64,000 bases of DNA from Dichomitus squalens LYAD-421 SS1 (Eukaryota > Basidiomycota > Agaricomycetes > Polyporales > Polyporaceae): NCBI RefSeq assembly GCF_000275845.1, contig NW_006766888.1, positions 456,622 to 520,621 on the forward strand, written 5' to 3'. Under the pieces are notes generated by a model. The model was not told where the DNA came from, did no database searches, and saw nothing but the letters and a program-made list of their open reading frames with translations. Shown here piece after piece: positions 33,901-45,447 of this stretch. The position numbers and the translations under genes are program-made. Within the stretch, counting starts at the first letter, position 1, and the number at the start of each line of letters is the position of its first letter.

Positions 33901-35187
33901 TCATGCGCAAGACATTCATTCAGATGCTCGCCGAGTTCAAGCGCCTCGGATCGCACGTTGTCTACGCGGACCTGAGCCGGATCCTTCTCGTCACGTCCAA
34001 ACCTCCCGGTACCGCGCACGCCTATGCCACGTACATCACGACAGCCGTGACTTCGCACGAGCTCTTCCAACATGTCTACCTCCACACTGAGCGCTTCTAC
34101 GACTTCCTCATCTTCATGGACGAAGCAAATTACGGCGCCGTCGTTTGCGAAAATCCTCTTGCCATCGAGCCCCCCGAAGAGCTCGCGATCGAGATGCGTT
34201 GGAACATTCAGTCCTTCCTTCCCCCCGCCATCCAGGCCGACTTCCGCGCCGTTGTCCGGTACTTCCTCGTCGAGTTCTTCCGCACCGCACAAAAGAGCCA
34301 GGGCGCGACCCGCGTGCCCCTTCGTGCGCTCCAAAATGGGGGCGCCCCAGACGCAACGCCCCGCGACGCCGCCAAGGTCGAGGAACTCTCCGCATGCCGG
34401 GAGTTCGTCTCCCGCAAGCTCACTCGGCGCATGCTCCGCGTACTCGGTGGCGTTCTCGACAGGCACCGCGATGCACTCACAGACGAAGACCCGTCCGCGC
34501 TCGCGCAGTGGGAGTTCCCCATCCTCCCAGGATCGCACCTGCCCTTAAGCAACCCTGGGCTGGAGCTGGTCAAGTTCACTTGTGCGGTATTCGCGCTCGC
34601 GAAGGAGTACACGCTCGAAGTGGGGCTGCTGAAGCGCAACCTGCTCGACCTCGTCGGCGTGCGCGAGTTCGCGTCCGAGGCCGCGTTCGTCAACCCGTGC
34701 GAGCCGCTCAAGCTCTCGGCCGTGCCGTGCCGCCACTGCGACAGCATGAAGGACTTCGACTTCTGCCGCGACCCCGTCCTCCTCCCCTCTTCTTCCTCCT
34801 CCTCCGGCAACGCGAGCGCGCACGCACAAGCGCGGTGGCTCTGCACGAAGTGCGGCGGGGAGTACGACCGGGCGGGCATCGAGTTCGCGCTGGTGCGGCT
34901 CGTGCACGAGCTCGAGCGGCGGTTCGCGCAGCAGGACCTGCGGTGCGCGCGGTGCAGCCAGGTGCGGGCGGACAACGTGTCGCGGCACTGCGGGTGCTCG
35001 GGCGCGTTCGTGCTCACGATGAACAAGGCGGACGTCCGGAGGAGGCTGAGAACGGTCGTGAACGTCGCGCTCGCGCATGGGATGGGGAGGCTGAAGGTAC
35101 GTGGTTTTGTGCCTTTTTCTCTCCGCTATCTGACTGACGCATTCTTTCGCGCAGGAGTGTGCGCAGACGCTGCTCAACAGCTGGTGA
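27985..35187 (+). CDS. POL2: DNA polymerase epsilon catalytic subunit
   Basis: Nine exons (27985-28257, 28309-28434, 28484-29221, 29285-29601, 29661-29841, 29892-30077, 30132-32618, 32673-35096, 35155-35187) give about 2254 aa, full length for the family. An RGG-like N-terminal tail comes first. The proofreading exonuclease shows FDIET (about residue 313), [12 protein letters not shown] and [13 protein letters not shown]. The B-family polymerase has DVAAMYPN (motif A, about 664), [18 protein letters not shown] (motif B, about 848) and ELDTDG (motif C, about 899). QHKVTDFF fits a PCNA-binding PIP box. The inactive second half ends in two Cys modules, CRHC...C and CARC...CGC, needed for subunit binding and, in yeast, an Fe-S cluster. 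It is the leading-strand replicase in the nucleus. Intron 6 is 54 nt with no in-frame stop. The last coding exon adds only ten residues. Confidence 0.97.
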
Positions 35188-36127
35188 CCCGTGGATGGTT
35201 CATTCTGGATGGTCGTACGGACGGTGCATACTGTCAGATAGACTCTATCGTCTCCGCAATGCTCTGCTGCTTTCGTAGCATGTTTCCAATGTTGTTACCC
35301 TGGATCTCACGCATGTTGTACTTGTACCCCGTTCACGAACTTTTACCTAATGACGATTCATAGAAAATTCTCCTTCTGTCGTTGTAGCACTCTAGACCAC
35401 GATCGAGAGGGCCAATATTCATCAGTGCAGCTTCTGCAGGTTCGCAGGACCTCCGAGCCGAACTTAAAAGCTCCTCAGATGACAGCATACGCCTCATGGC
35501 ACCACAACGCAGCGAGTACTCGAGGCGAGAGGCGTCTCCAATTCGAGCCGTTCGCAGATCCGCCGGAAGAAAGAGCCGCGTTTACATTGTTACAGACAGA
35601 GGGATAGACACGGCTGGGGAAACCAATCGCTACTAGTGATATAACAGCGCAACGTACATGTACCAACTCAGCGTGGGCAGCGGGTACGACAAGCAGCAAT
35701 GCGATGACGACGGACAACAACGGACGACACGAACGACACGACTGAAGAGAGGAAGAAAAAAGGACACAATGGAAGACGCGGTCCCAACATGAGTTCTTAT
35801 GTACAGAGAAAGTCACCAGGAGACGATACACGCAAACCGGCACCAAGTAACAGAGTGAGGGGGGGAAGAGGGATCACAGCGCTGAAGGGGAGGTAAATGA
35901 GGATATCTGGGGGGGATCGGACGGGGTGGGCTATAGTTCCGGTGGGTGCAGCTCGGTTAAATAGAAGAGATAAAAAGCGAGACGTCGATAGCAGCGGAGG
36001 TGGATGACGGAATAGAGTGCATAATTGCCCTGGTGGCGAGTCGTTCATGCACTGCAGGTGCAAAGCCACGTCATGGTCAGTTTCATGCTCACAGACGTGA
36101 AGACAAGCACCAGACTCACACATCATC
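35188..36127. other. Intergenic between convergent POL2 and the HMGN-like gene
   Basis: About 0.9 kb of shared 3' flank. No gene recognised. Confidence 0.6.
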
Positions 36128-36846
36128 TCAGGCCGCTGCTGCCTGCTCGGTCGCGGGCTCTGCGTTTGCGGCATCCTCGGCCTCTGGCTCCTCCGCGATG
36201 GTCTCGGGTGCGGCGGCGGCAGCGTTCTCTTTTTCAGCAGCCCCGGCCTATGCGCAAGCCGAAAGAAAGCGATCAGCCCACCGACCGAACTCCAACCACG
36301 GTGCAAACCACGTACCTTGGACGCCGGCTTCTTGGAGCCTGCACGCGATGCGGGCTTCTTTGCAGCAGAAGATGGTGGCTTCGCAGATGCCTTGGACGCG
36401 GGCTTCGCGCTCGCAGCGCGCGACGCCGGCTTGGCCGACCCCGCACGAGACGCCTTGGACGCGGGCTTCGCCCCGGCGGCCTTGCTTGCGGGCTTCGCAG
36501 CAGCCTTAGAGGCAGGTTTGACCTGACGCGGTGGTCAGCGTGTTGTTCGTAGATTTAGGAGCGTGGTTGAGGGCGCCGGAGGACGACGGGGACGCACCTT
36601 CTTGGCGGGGGGCTCCTCGCCGTTGGCCTCGGGGGCGCCATCCTCGGCATCCTTCTCCGAGGCAGTGCGCTTCTTGCCCTTGGTGGGCTTAGGCTTGTCC
36701 TCGCCCTCTGCGGCGGGGGCCTTCTTGGAGCGCGGCTTAGCTGGAGCCTTCTTGGGGGCGGTCTCAGGCTTGGGCTGGTCCTTGATGCGCGCGGAGCGGC
36801 GAGGCTCAGCGTTGGTGTCTGCAGCTGGAGCGGCTTTACGAGGCAT
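36128..36846 (-). CDS. Basic Lys/Ala/Pro-rich chromatin protein (HMGN/H1-tail-like)
   Basis: Three exons (36846-36598, 36522-36316, 36247-36128) give 191 aa. The N-terminal part MPRKAAPAADTNAEPRRSAR has the EPRRSARI type of motif seen in HMGN nucleosome-binding domains. It is followed by KPK/KKAPAK tracts. The middle part is a run of KPASKA-type repeats, like the tails of linker histone H1. The C-terminus turns acidic (EEPEAEDAANAEPATEQ), again as in HMGN proteins. A role in binding nucleosomes or linker DNA in the nucleus is likely but inferred from composition. No globular H1 (winged helix) or HMG box is present. The three-part basic-repeat-acidic layout coincides with the exon borders. Confidence 0.75.
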
Positions 36847-37381
36847 TGTATGCTACGCGCGGGGTTGTGTTTTGTGGGAGGGGGCTGAAAGGGAGGGGAT
36901 GGTTGCGGTGTTGGTTCAAGATGGGCGGGGCTCCGGAGCGTGGCTGGCCCTCAGCTCAACCCTCCCAGCAATCAACAACTCCACCCACGTGCTCTCAGCG
37001 GTCACATGATCTCCGCGTGTTTAGCCACTTTCGCGCGCTCGGGCCAAAACACCGGCGCTTCCTCCTCTCCTTGCCGCCCGCCCCAGACCGCACGCAGAGC
37101 TACTCAGGTTGCCATCCTTCGGTGCGTGCGGGCAATCTGCCTTGTTCTTTCTTCCAAGGGTTTCCAAGTGCCTCAATACAATGCCAGCTCCTGCAGAATG
37201 CCGTGCGACTAAGGATCATACGTACAATGCCCTTGTTCACCGTCCCTTGGTGTGATGTAGCCTCCTCCAGAAACAAAGAGACCTTCCCAATCGCCACTAC
37301 ACAGCCAGATTGCAAGAAAGGATCCTGGCGGTATTTAAGAAACAGTACACAAGTAGCGTTGGGGCTCATTGACTGCCCCGA
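36847..37381. other. Intergenic, divergent promoter region
   Basis: Lies between the divergent HMGN-like and F-box 1 genes. A TATTTAA box for the latter is near its right end. No gene recognised. Confidence 0.6.
37332..37338 (+). promoter_or_regulatory. TATA-like box of F-box gene 1
   Basis: TATTTAA lies 44 bp before the ATG. F-box 2 has its (AT)n TATA at the same distance, and F-box 3 has a related GTATTTGAAGAGCAG about 60 bp before its ATG, so the promoters look homologous. Confidence 0.55.
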
Positions 37382-39289
37382 ATGGATTTTCCTCCGCTCG
37401 CCGATCCTACCTCTGCGGATGACAACAGTACGCGGCTCAGACTCCATACTGGCGTTGACCAACTCTGACATGGTACAGACCAGCATTATCACTCCCTCTT
37501 TTCCGCCTGGATCTGGGTGGAGGAGCCGGAGCGCCTCATGTACTTGCCTCACCCAAGTCTTCCTATCGTCTCTTCCATCGACACGCTTCCTCCAGAGTTG
37601 CTCTCACGGGTCTTCCAGGAAGTGCAGGAGGAAGAGCAAGAGGAAGATGAGTGGGGTGAAGCAGATCTTCGATTAACAACCCAGTGGCTCGCAGTCACAC
37701 GGGTCTGCTCTTACTGGCGCGACGTCGCGTACGCAACTCCTCTTCTGTGGCGCACCGTCGACATCGACCGTTCGCTGGAGTGGCTGCAACGATGCCTCAT
37801 TCTATCCGGAACGGTACCGCTGCGTTTGCGTCTCCACAACCCTAGTAGGATGGCCGCAGCGTCTCGTCTACTGATAGAACATGCAGGTCGGATTCAGAGG
37901 CTCCGCGTGTCTGGTCGGGAAACCATCGAAAGTCTCAACAAGCTGGAGCCCCTGTTTTCGATCACTTTGCCAATCCTGGAGGAGCTACATTTGAATGTTG
38001 ACGTAGAGAATGCGTCGTCCTCTATGTCTAGCTTTGATCTCGTCCTCCCACATCTCCTTGACGTCGACCCCGGTCGTCTTCCGGCCATTCGCACCCTCAA
38101 GGTTGTGGGCGTGGGTCTTCCTTGGACGTTCCCACTTCCTCGACACCTTCACACCCTGGAACTGAAGTGGACGTTAGCGTCCACTCGTAGGTTTCCGCTC
38201 AGCGACTTACTGGACGCCTTGGAGGCATGCCCCTCTCTAGAGCACATCGTCCTTTACAAGGCCATGCCCTACGGGTTCGAGTGGGACAACCAGCATGTGC
38301 GCTCAGACCGCCTCATCTCGTGGCCGAACCTCCGCAGTCTCGTCATCGCTGGCGCAGGGCGGGAAGCGGAAGAGGAAGAGGACGACGAAGTAGACGAGAT
38401 ACGCCCCGTCCTGGAACACATTCGAGTGCCGGAGTCTTGCGACTTCTTCCTGGAGATCGTCAATGCAAAGGCGAGCCCTTACGGGGACTGCCTCCCCAAC
38501 GACCCGTCGTGCATCCGGCATCTAGAGAAGGCGATCGAAGCGACCTGGGGGGATCCGTCGTGCTTCGAGTGCCGATGTCCTGCGTCTACGACGTCAGATC
38601 AGAGGGGCGTCAGCCTCACAGAGCCTGAGCTGAAGGGTCGGCTTAGGGTCGACATCGACCCGGTGGGCATGTGGTGTTGGTTGGACAAGGAGACGACGGA
38701 CCAGGAGGACCGCGCGCTTGCGGAGTTCCGCCACTACCTGGGCCGGGCGCCCTTGAGAACACTCACGCTGGCCTGCGGTCCGAGCCTGCGGGGATTCCTG
38801 GAGGTGCTCCGCGCGTTCCCGGCCCTGACGGAGCTGGCGCTCGACTGCAAGCGGTCGGGGAGGGTGCCGCAGCGAGACGCCATCTGCGAGTTCCTGTCCG
38901 CACTGGCCGGGGGGGAGATGGCGTCCGAGGCGTGGAGCTCTGCTGCGGTGCCAAAATTGCGGTCCGGGAAGGGAGGGGTGCCTATGACGAACCTGCGGGT
39001 CCTGCGGCTGGACTACGTCCTCTGGTATGATGAGATGGCGGACGATATCGAGCGGTGCTTGTGGTCTCGCGTTGTGGGCGGTGCGGAGAACTTAGACGAT
39101 GTGCGCATCCATTTTAATGGCGTCGTTAAAGATGAAGAGGAGAGTGGGGAGGATGGGCAGGCTCTGGAAAAGGAGTTTGAGGAGGATGGGCAGGCTCTGC
39201 CGAAGGGAGGGTCAAGGCTGAAAGTACTAAAGCACTTGGTGAATGGTCTCGTCGTGGTATCAGACTTTGACCGCGAGTGGGAGCTATGA
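37382..39289 (+). CDS. F-box protein with LRR-like C-terminus (paralogue 1)
   Basis: Two exons: 37382-37427 and 37479-39289, giving 618 aa. The 46-nt first exon and its phase are the same as in paralogue 2, which supports this start over the ATG at 37538. The F-box reads IDTLPPELLSRVFQEVQEEE, continuing to RVCSYWRDVAYATPLLWRTV. The rest has leucine-rich periodicity (for example LPAIRTLKVVGV and NLRSLVIAG). F-box proteins link substrates to Skp1-Cullin ubiquitin ligases; in agaricomycetes this family is large and mostly unstudied. The acidic insert in the F-box (EEEQEEDEWGEAD) is longer than in paralogue 2. Substrate is unknown. Confidence 0.85.
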
Positions 39290-39577
39290 CCAGAGCTTCC
39301 TGTGTACGTAGCATCTCGTCCCCCAGAAGGTAGCTTGCAGATTGTTATCTTTTCGTGACGATAGAAATTGTCGTCTGACGACTGCTCGCCCGAAAATCCT
39401 CACATGTCGGCCGTCGCATTCAAATTCTCGGGGGAACAGTTCCGATCTTCAGTCATCTACGGAACGCTCCGGTAGTCCTTGTAGAGCTCCGGACATGGTG
39501 CGGGTCAATGTCCTAACGTATACCTATAGCAATACATACAAATATCAATGTCAAGAAACGATCCGTCTCTGTCAGGC

Positions 39578-41205
39578 TCACTGGGCCCGACGCCTCGACT
39601 GGAGCTCCTGTATCCGCGCGTCAAAGAATCCCCGGATGTCTGCCTCGGTCACTTCAGTTCCACGCTCTGCGAAAGGCCGGAGGTGCTGCATGAGGTCGTC
39701 CCTACGTGCATACAGATTAGCATGACTGTCGACGAGTCTGCAAGCAAACACTCACCGCATAGCATTGAACGCCATGATGCCGTCAATTGCTCGCTCACGG
39801 GGTAGACAGTTGAGGGCACGCATTCCGAGCTCCTCCAGAGAGAGGCCTACGGATTCCGGAAGGCGCTGTGAGCTCGTGACTACAAGACGCGCAGACACTC
39901 CGCAACTCACCGGAGTCAGGATCCTCTGGTGGCTCGTACGTCTCCTCTTCGTCCAACAGGTACGGACGGGCTTGCAGTGACGGCAGGCACTGGCAGGATG
40001 AGGTCAGCAACAACGCAGAACACCGGATAGGTCGGTTCTTACGCTCTTGCACTGGCACCAGCGGTCCCTCCAGCCCTCTGTAAGGAAGACGTCGCCAGCC
40101 CCGAGGTATCTTTCAGATCCCTCCGAAGAATCCCCGTCCTCCTTGACAGCCAGCTCATCTGCCCCACGGTCAAGCGCAACAAGCAACGCCTCTACGCGAG
40201 GGTCTTGTGCAGGAGCGAGGCATGGCGCAGAGTCGACATCGGGCGATAGGCGCGCCCTCTTCGCAGACGGCTCGGCATCCGTAGCGCTATCTCGCTCCCG
40301 CTTCGCGCCCGCGCTAGGCTCTTCCCCTTTCTGCCCACTCGTATCCCGTTGCGCATCCTTGCCCTCGATGTCGACCTGCGCGTTCTCCTTATCTATGGCG
40401 CCGATGACACGCCAGGGCTCGACTTCAGAGGAACGTACGACCATGAGCGCGCCAGGGGTGCCCGCGACCTTGCCGAGGGCGTCGACCTTGCGCACGCAGT
40501 CGCTGCATACGAGCGCGTCGTATTCGTTTGCGCGCACTAGTGGCGGGGGTAGACCGGACGAGGACGCGTCGGACGCGCCGTCGTCCACTAGGCCTTCGGG
40601 GTCGGCTTCAGCTGCAGGGGACGGTGTGGGCTCGCGCGAGGACGGGCGTTCGCGGAGGTTCAGACACGATTCGTGGAACCAATCCTGTATGTGGCATGGC
40701 GCACAACGATGATATGCGTACAGAAGGGGCAGAAAACGTTAGCATGAGCTTTGCGCAACCCGGCCAAGCGCACCTCACACGCGACACATTGGATCATGGT
40801 CTCCCTCTCCTGCTCCGCGTGATACTCCCTCCCACACCTGCAGAATATCGCCCTGAAATTCCGCCCGTACTCATTACTTTCGTTCACGGGCTCCTCCGTC
40901 GTATGGAGCGCGCACGCGTGCGCGAGGCCGTGCGTGGGGCAGTCGCACCGGAACGCGCGCTTCGGGAAGAGCTCGAGCTGCTCATGGTCGGTGTGACACG
41001 CAATCGAGCACGCCGCGCAGATCCCCCGCGCGGGTGTGGTAGTTGAATTGGGGGGCGTGCAGGTGATGCAGAGGTAAACGGCTTGGCGAATGGGCCCGAG
41101 GGGGTAGGTGCACTGGGAGAACTGGTGCGGGAGGGCAAGCGCGGCTTCTTGCACGAGTGAGGCTTGCGTCTCGAGGACGGACGTTAGCGTCGCTGAGTCG
41201 CCCAT
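39578..41205 (-). CDS. UBR7/Mlo2-type UBR-box and PHD-like protein (putative E3)
   Basis: Five exons (41205-40774, 40684-40043, 39989-39911, 39846-39756, 39701-39578) give 455 aa. The UBR box spans roughly residues 30-115: CTYPLGPIRQAVYLCITC, GICAACSIACHTDHE, FRCDCPT. It is followed by the PHD-like part with FCRCGREY, MIQCVACEDWFHESCL and LVCSDCVRK. The middle is polar and low in complexity. The C-terminal FLTEGWRDRWCQCKSCL plus DIRGFFDARIQEL are typical of UBR7 and S. pombe Mlo2. The human protein acts as a ubiquitin ligase on histone H2B; the same role here is an inference. The gene is divergent from the hydantoinase-B gene with a 419-bp shared promoter region. Confidence 0.9.
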
Positions 41206-41624
41206 GTCTTCAGGGCAATGACGGGAGAGGCTGAGGCCGAGGGGGAGGGAGGGAGAGGATGGCCGTCGGGAAGGTCGACGCGGCTGCGACGGGATCGCGT
41301 CCGCTTGCGCGCGGCGCGTCTCTGCATGTGACCTCCTCCTTCGTCATATCTCCCAACCTCACGATGGCACACAATGCACTCGTCCCTCGTTCTGAACGGG
41401 GACAGCAGAGGAGACCGTATAGCTTGTTCAAGGGCCACGATAGACCTGTTGGGCGCGGAGCAGCGATAAACCCATCGGGACGCCGTGAGTGTCCTAATCG
41501 CGCAAGAACAGCGCTTTCCCCAGCTTGCGACTGACTCACGAGAGTCTAGATATACGCATCCTCGCAGAACACCCATTCATCGCTTGTGCTATAACCTGAA
41601 TCCAACCCTGATACAGCAGCAACG
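41206..41624. other. Shared divergent promoter region
   Basis: Separates the starts of the UBR7-like and hydantoinase-B genes. No gene recognised, and no upstream hydantoinase-A coding sequence is seen here. Confidence 0.6.
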
Positions 41625-43853
41625 ATGGCCGAACAAGCAAAGAAGTACAGTCCGCCCGACCCTATCCTCCTCACGCTCTTCGCAAACCGCTTCATGAGCG
41701 TTGCGGAAGCGATGGGTCGGTCTCTCCAGCAAACCGCGATCAGCACAAACATCAAGGAGCGACTTGACTTCTCGTGTGCCCTGTTTGCGCCGGACGGGGA
41801 TCTCGTCGCGAATGCGCCGTTCATCCCCATCCATCTCGGGTCCATGAGCTTGTGAGTCCATGTCTATGTTACCGTGCTCCCTCTTGTCCTCCTCCCCGCC
41901 CTGTCTAGCATACGCTGAACCCTCTCCCGCTTACTATAGCGCGGTTAAGTACCAGATGAAGCTGCACGGCAAGACCCTGAAGCCTGGGGACGTCCTCATG
42001 ACAAACTCCCCGCACGCCGGCGGCTCGCACCTCCCGGACATCACGATCATCTCCCCCGTCTTCGACTCTGAAACTGACCCGAAGGAGATCATCTTCTTTA
42101 CCGCATCGCGCGGGCACCACGCGGACATTGGGGGGATCCTGCCCGGGTCGATGCCGCCGACGTCGACGACGATCTTCGAGGAGGGCGCGAACATCGTAAG
42201 CTTCAAGATCGTGAACGACGGCGTGTTCGACAAGAAGGGCTTGGAGGAGCATATGGTTGAGAAGCCGGCACGATACCCCGGAAGCTCGGGGTGTAGGAAC
42301 CTGAGGGACGTGGAGAGCGACTTGAAGGCGGTATGTACTCCCTTGTATGCGGCTGCCGCATGGTCGGGTCACCAACTTCTATGGTAGCAAATCGCAGCAA
42401 ACCACAAGGGTATCCAGCTCATCCAGCAGAGTAAGCTTTGCGGCACTTGCTGTGCGCATCACTTGCTGAATGCATGCTCTCAAAGTTGTCGACGATTACG
42501 GCTTGGAGACCGTGCAGGAGTACATGTACCACATCCGCGCGAACGCAGAGTCTTCGGTGCGCAACCTCCTTCGCGACGTTGCGAAGCGCGCCGGCACGAA
42601 CGTCCTCGAGGCGGTCGACTACCTAGACGACGGATCGCCTGTATGCACCACGTTTCGCTTCGAGTGCGCAAGAGTTTGCTGACTATGTACCTATGCAGAT
42701 CCGATTGAAGGTGGAGATCGATGAGAAGAACGGCTCTGCCGTTCTGGACTTTGAGGGCACCGGATGCGAGATCCGGGGGAACCTGAACTCGCCCATTTCG
42801 GTCGTGCACTCTGCTGTCATCTACTGCATGCGTGCCATGCTCGATATGGACATCCCCCTTAACGCCGGATGTTTGGTGCCCATCACTGGTGAGTCCGCTT
42901 AGAAGATAGTTGGAGAGATATCATGTCAATGCAGCATCTAGTCAAGATACCCGAGGGCTCGCTCCTTGCCCCGTCAAAGACTGCCGCAGTCTGCGGCGGC
43001 AATGTTTTGACGTCGCAGCGTATTGTCGACGTTGTCCTGCATGCGTTCCACGCCTGCGCTGCCAGTCAAGGGTGCACGAAGTGAGTAATGACACCGCCCG
43101 TTGCTGTTCGGATCACCTCCATGCTCATGCTCATGATCACAACAGCAATCTGACGTTCGGCGCAGGAGGCAAGGACAAGGACGGCACCAACGTCACCGGC
43201 TGGGGTTATTACGAGGTATGCTCCTACTCATGCCTCGTCTTTGCACGTATAGATAATACCCTCTTCCCTTTCCACCCGCGTCACAGACGATCGCAGGCGG
43301 CTCGGGTGCAGGCCCGACCTGGCACGGCACCTCCGGCGTGCACACGCACATTACCAACACGCGCATTGGCGACGTCGAGATCCTCGAGCGCCGCTACCCC
43401 GTTGTCGTGCACCAGTTCGGCATCCGCGAGGGCTCCGGCGGCAAGGGCCGCTTCCGCGGTGGCGACGGCGTCGTCCGCGAGATCGAGTTTCTCGAGCCGC
43501 TCCAGGTCTCTATCCTCTCCGAGCGCCGCACGCGGCAGCCATACGGGATGGAGGGCGGCGAGCCTGGTGCGCTGGGAAGAAACACGTGGGTGAAGCAGCC
43601 GAGGAAGGAGGACGGGGACTTCCCCGAGGAAGAGGTGGAGGTGAGGAAGGAACCGCTGAAGCCGAGAAAGATCAACATCGGGGGGAAGGCGACGGTGTTC
43701 ATGGGCAAGGGCGACCGGTTGCTTATTGAGACACCTGGGGCGGGAGCATGGGGCTCACCCGCGGACCAGGAGGAGGCGTTGCACACGCACAAGCATGAGT
43801 GGGCGCCTCGAGGCAGTCTGGCGGAGCGCGAGGCGGCGCAGGCCGGCTTCTGA
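41625..43853 (+). CDS. Hydantoinase B / 5-oxoprolinase C-terminal half, stand-alone
   Basis: Eight exons (41625-41851, 41940-42330, 42388-42430, 42486-42640, 42699-42888, 42942-43080, 43146-43215, 43287-43853) give 593 aa. The protein starts [20 protein letters not shown] and runs at once into the HyuB domain with [13 protein letters not shown], then [15 protein letters not shown] and [18 protein letters not shown]. Later parts include the glycine-rich [20 protein letters not shown] and [17 protein letters not shown]. In eukaryotic 5-oxoprolinase (about 1300 aa) this is the second half, after the ATPase-like hydantoinase A half. Here the start codon lies at the domain border and no A half is found within 400 bp upstream. 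Family role: ATP-dependent opening of 5-oxoproline or hydantoin rings. Whether it works alone or with a separate partner is unknown. Confidence 0.9.
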
Positions 43854-44386
43854 AGATCTGAAGTTTGAGGGTGAATGACGGAAAGAAGGAATTACATACT
43901 AGCCCCAATGCACGGTCTACTGATAGCGCATTATGGGACGGAAAGTTGTGGGAGTATTCACTGGAATCGAGTGTCCATGAAACTCAAAGGTCTCACTTTG
44001 CACGGCCTCGGACAATGGGTACCGGAACACGCCGCTCGACCAGAGTCGGGTAGACGCATAATGAGGTGGCGGTGTTGCTTCTCGGAGTCGCGATATGCGC
44101 AATCCCCTCGATTCTCAGTTCTTCACGCTCGCATCGGCGTTGGCCAAGCGCGTACTAAGCATCGCTAAGTGCTACGAAGCGGACTGGCGAATACGTTTTA
44201 CCAGGCGGCCTGTCGTGGGCCGTGAACGGAACCCGGAAACTGTTGCTAATCTTGTCTACAGACGAGCGAAGTCAAGGAAATCTCGGACGGGGCCTCCCCG
44301 GCCGTAGCACGGATGAGCGGCCTCCTTTCACGTCGTCGCCGTCATCTGCGACGTCCTCTCTCACACATCATCCCTATGTTCGAGCC
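43854..44386. other. Intergenic
   Basis: 3' flank of the hydantoinase-B gene and promoter of the Kre9-like gene. It contains a small upstream frame overlapping the next start codon. Confidence 0.6.
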
Positions 44387-44390
44387 ATGA
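44376..44390 (+). promoter_or_regulatory. Four-codon upstream ORF overlapping the main start (ATGA)
   Basis: ATG TTC GAG CCA TGA ends in the four bases ATGA that also contain the ATG of the Kre9-like gene at 44387. If the transcript starts upstream, ribosomes would meet this frame first, so it may damp or couple translation. The alternative is that transcription starts downstream of 44376. Confidence 0.5.
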
Positions 44391-45447
44391 AGACGTCTTT
44401 CCGATCCCAAGCATACAAGATCTCTACTAGGATCGCTGCCGTCATTGGGATCGCAGGAGCGGTGGCATGCTTCGCCTTAGTCGCGATGGGAGGTGACTAT
44501 CCAGAATACAAGCATGGAACATCCATTGTCGCACCGCACGCGGGTGAGACGTGGCAGGTCGGAGAGTTACATACTGTACAATGGTACGTCTACTAGAACT
44601 TCGTTGCGGATGTCTTGAAGCGCGTTGACTTCTGGCCGTAACTGTAGGACTTTGGACGGCGTTCGGGTCACGGATGACAAAGGGGAGAACATCACGGCGG
44701 TATTCATGCTATCGTATTCTGGCGGAGGCACGGATGGACATGTACTTCTCGGTGGTGAGTACTGTGCTACGCTGTCTGCGCGCCGATGGACTAAGTGGTG
44801 GCTTCCTGTCAGAAATCTCGGACTGGTTCCCTATCTCAGACAGATTCGCCAACATCATGGTACCCTCCGTACCCACGAGAGACGACTATACACTTTATCG
44901 TGTGTTCACTCTTCCCCTTGTATCACAACTGCTTTCTAATTCACGCTGCTGTTTGCTCTGTCTCTGTCAAGTGTTCTCTCGTGAGGACCGCGATATTTCC
45001 AGCTGGAGTGGTCCCATCACTATCTTCAATCCGGACAACGTCGATGGTTCAGATGAGCCCCCAAGCTCTCTCGTCGTCACTACGGCCCCGCCTGTTTCCG
45101 TCACCAAATCCCTTACCTCGACGTTCTTGGAGAGCTCGTCGACGTCTAATTCTGCACTCCTTACGCTGCCAACCGCCGACGTTGGTAGCTTGACGTCTGC
45201 CTTGTCCCTGTCCTTGTCTCTACCCTTGTCCCTGCCTATCTCATCGACAAACACAACTGCTTCGAACTCCGCAACTTCTGTCGTTACTCTCACGTCCTCT
45301 TCATCTGTATCAAGCGTGTTCCCTACCACAGCGCTTTCTTCCTCGAGTTCCGTTGTTGTGCAACCACATCCAACGACGGATACTGAACAGCCCGGGCAGA
45401 CCGCGCCCTCCGCGGCGGATCGTATGAAACGCGAGCGAAGACGTTGA
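44387..45447 (+). CDS. Kre9/KNH1-like Ser/Thr-rich surface protein
   Basis: Four exons (44387-44583, 44648-44754, 44813-44899, 44972-45447) give 288 aa. An N-terminal hydrophobic segment (IAAVIGIAGAVACFALVAMG) serves as signal or anchor. The domain then reads IVAPHAGETWQVGELHTVQW, VFMLSYSGGG, IMVPSVPTRDDYT and WSGPITIFN, the usual pattern of the Ser-Thr-rich GPI-anchored Kre9/KNH1 family. The last 110 residues are mostly Ser, Thr, Val and Pro, suited to O-glycosylation. A cell-wall or surface role (beta-1,6-glucan assembly in yeast Kre9) is inferred. The C-terminus (MKRERRR) is basic rather than hydrophobic, so no classical GPI signal is seen. Confidence 0.8.
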
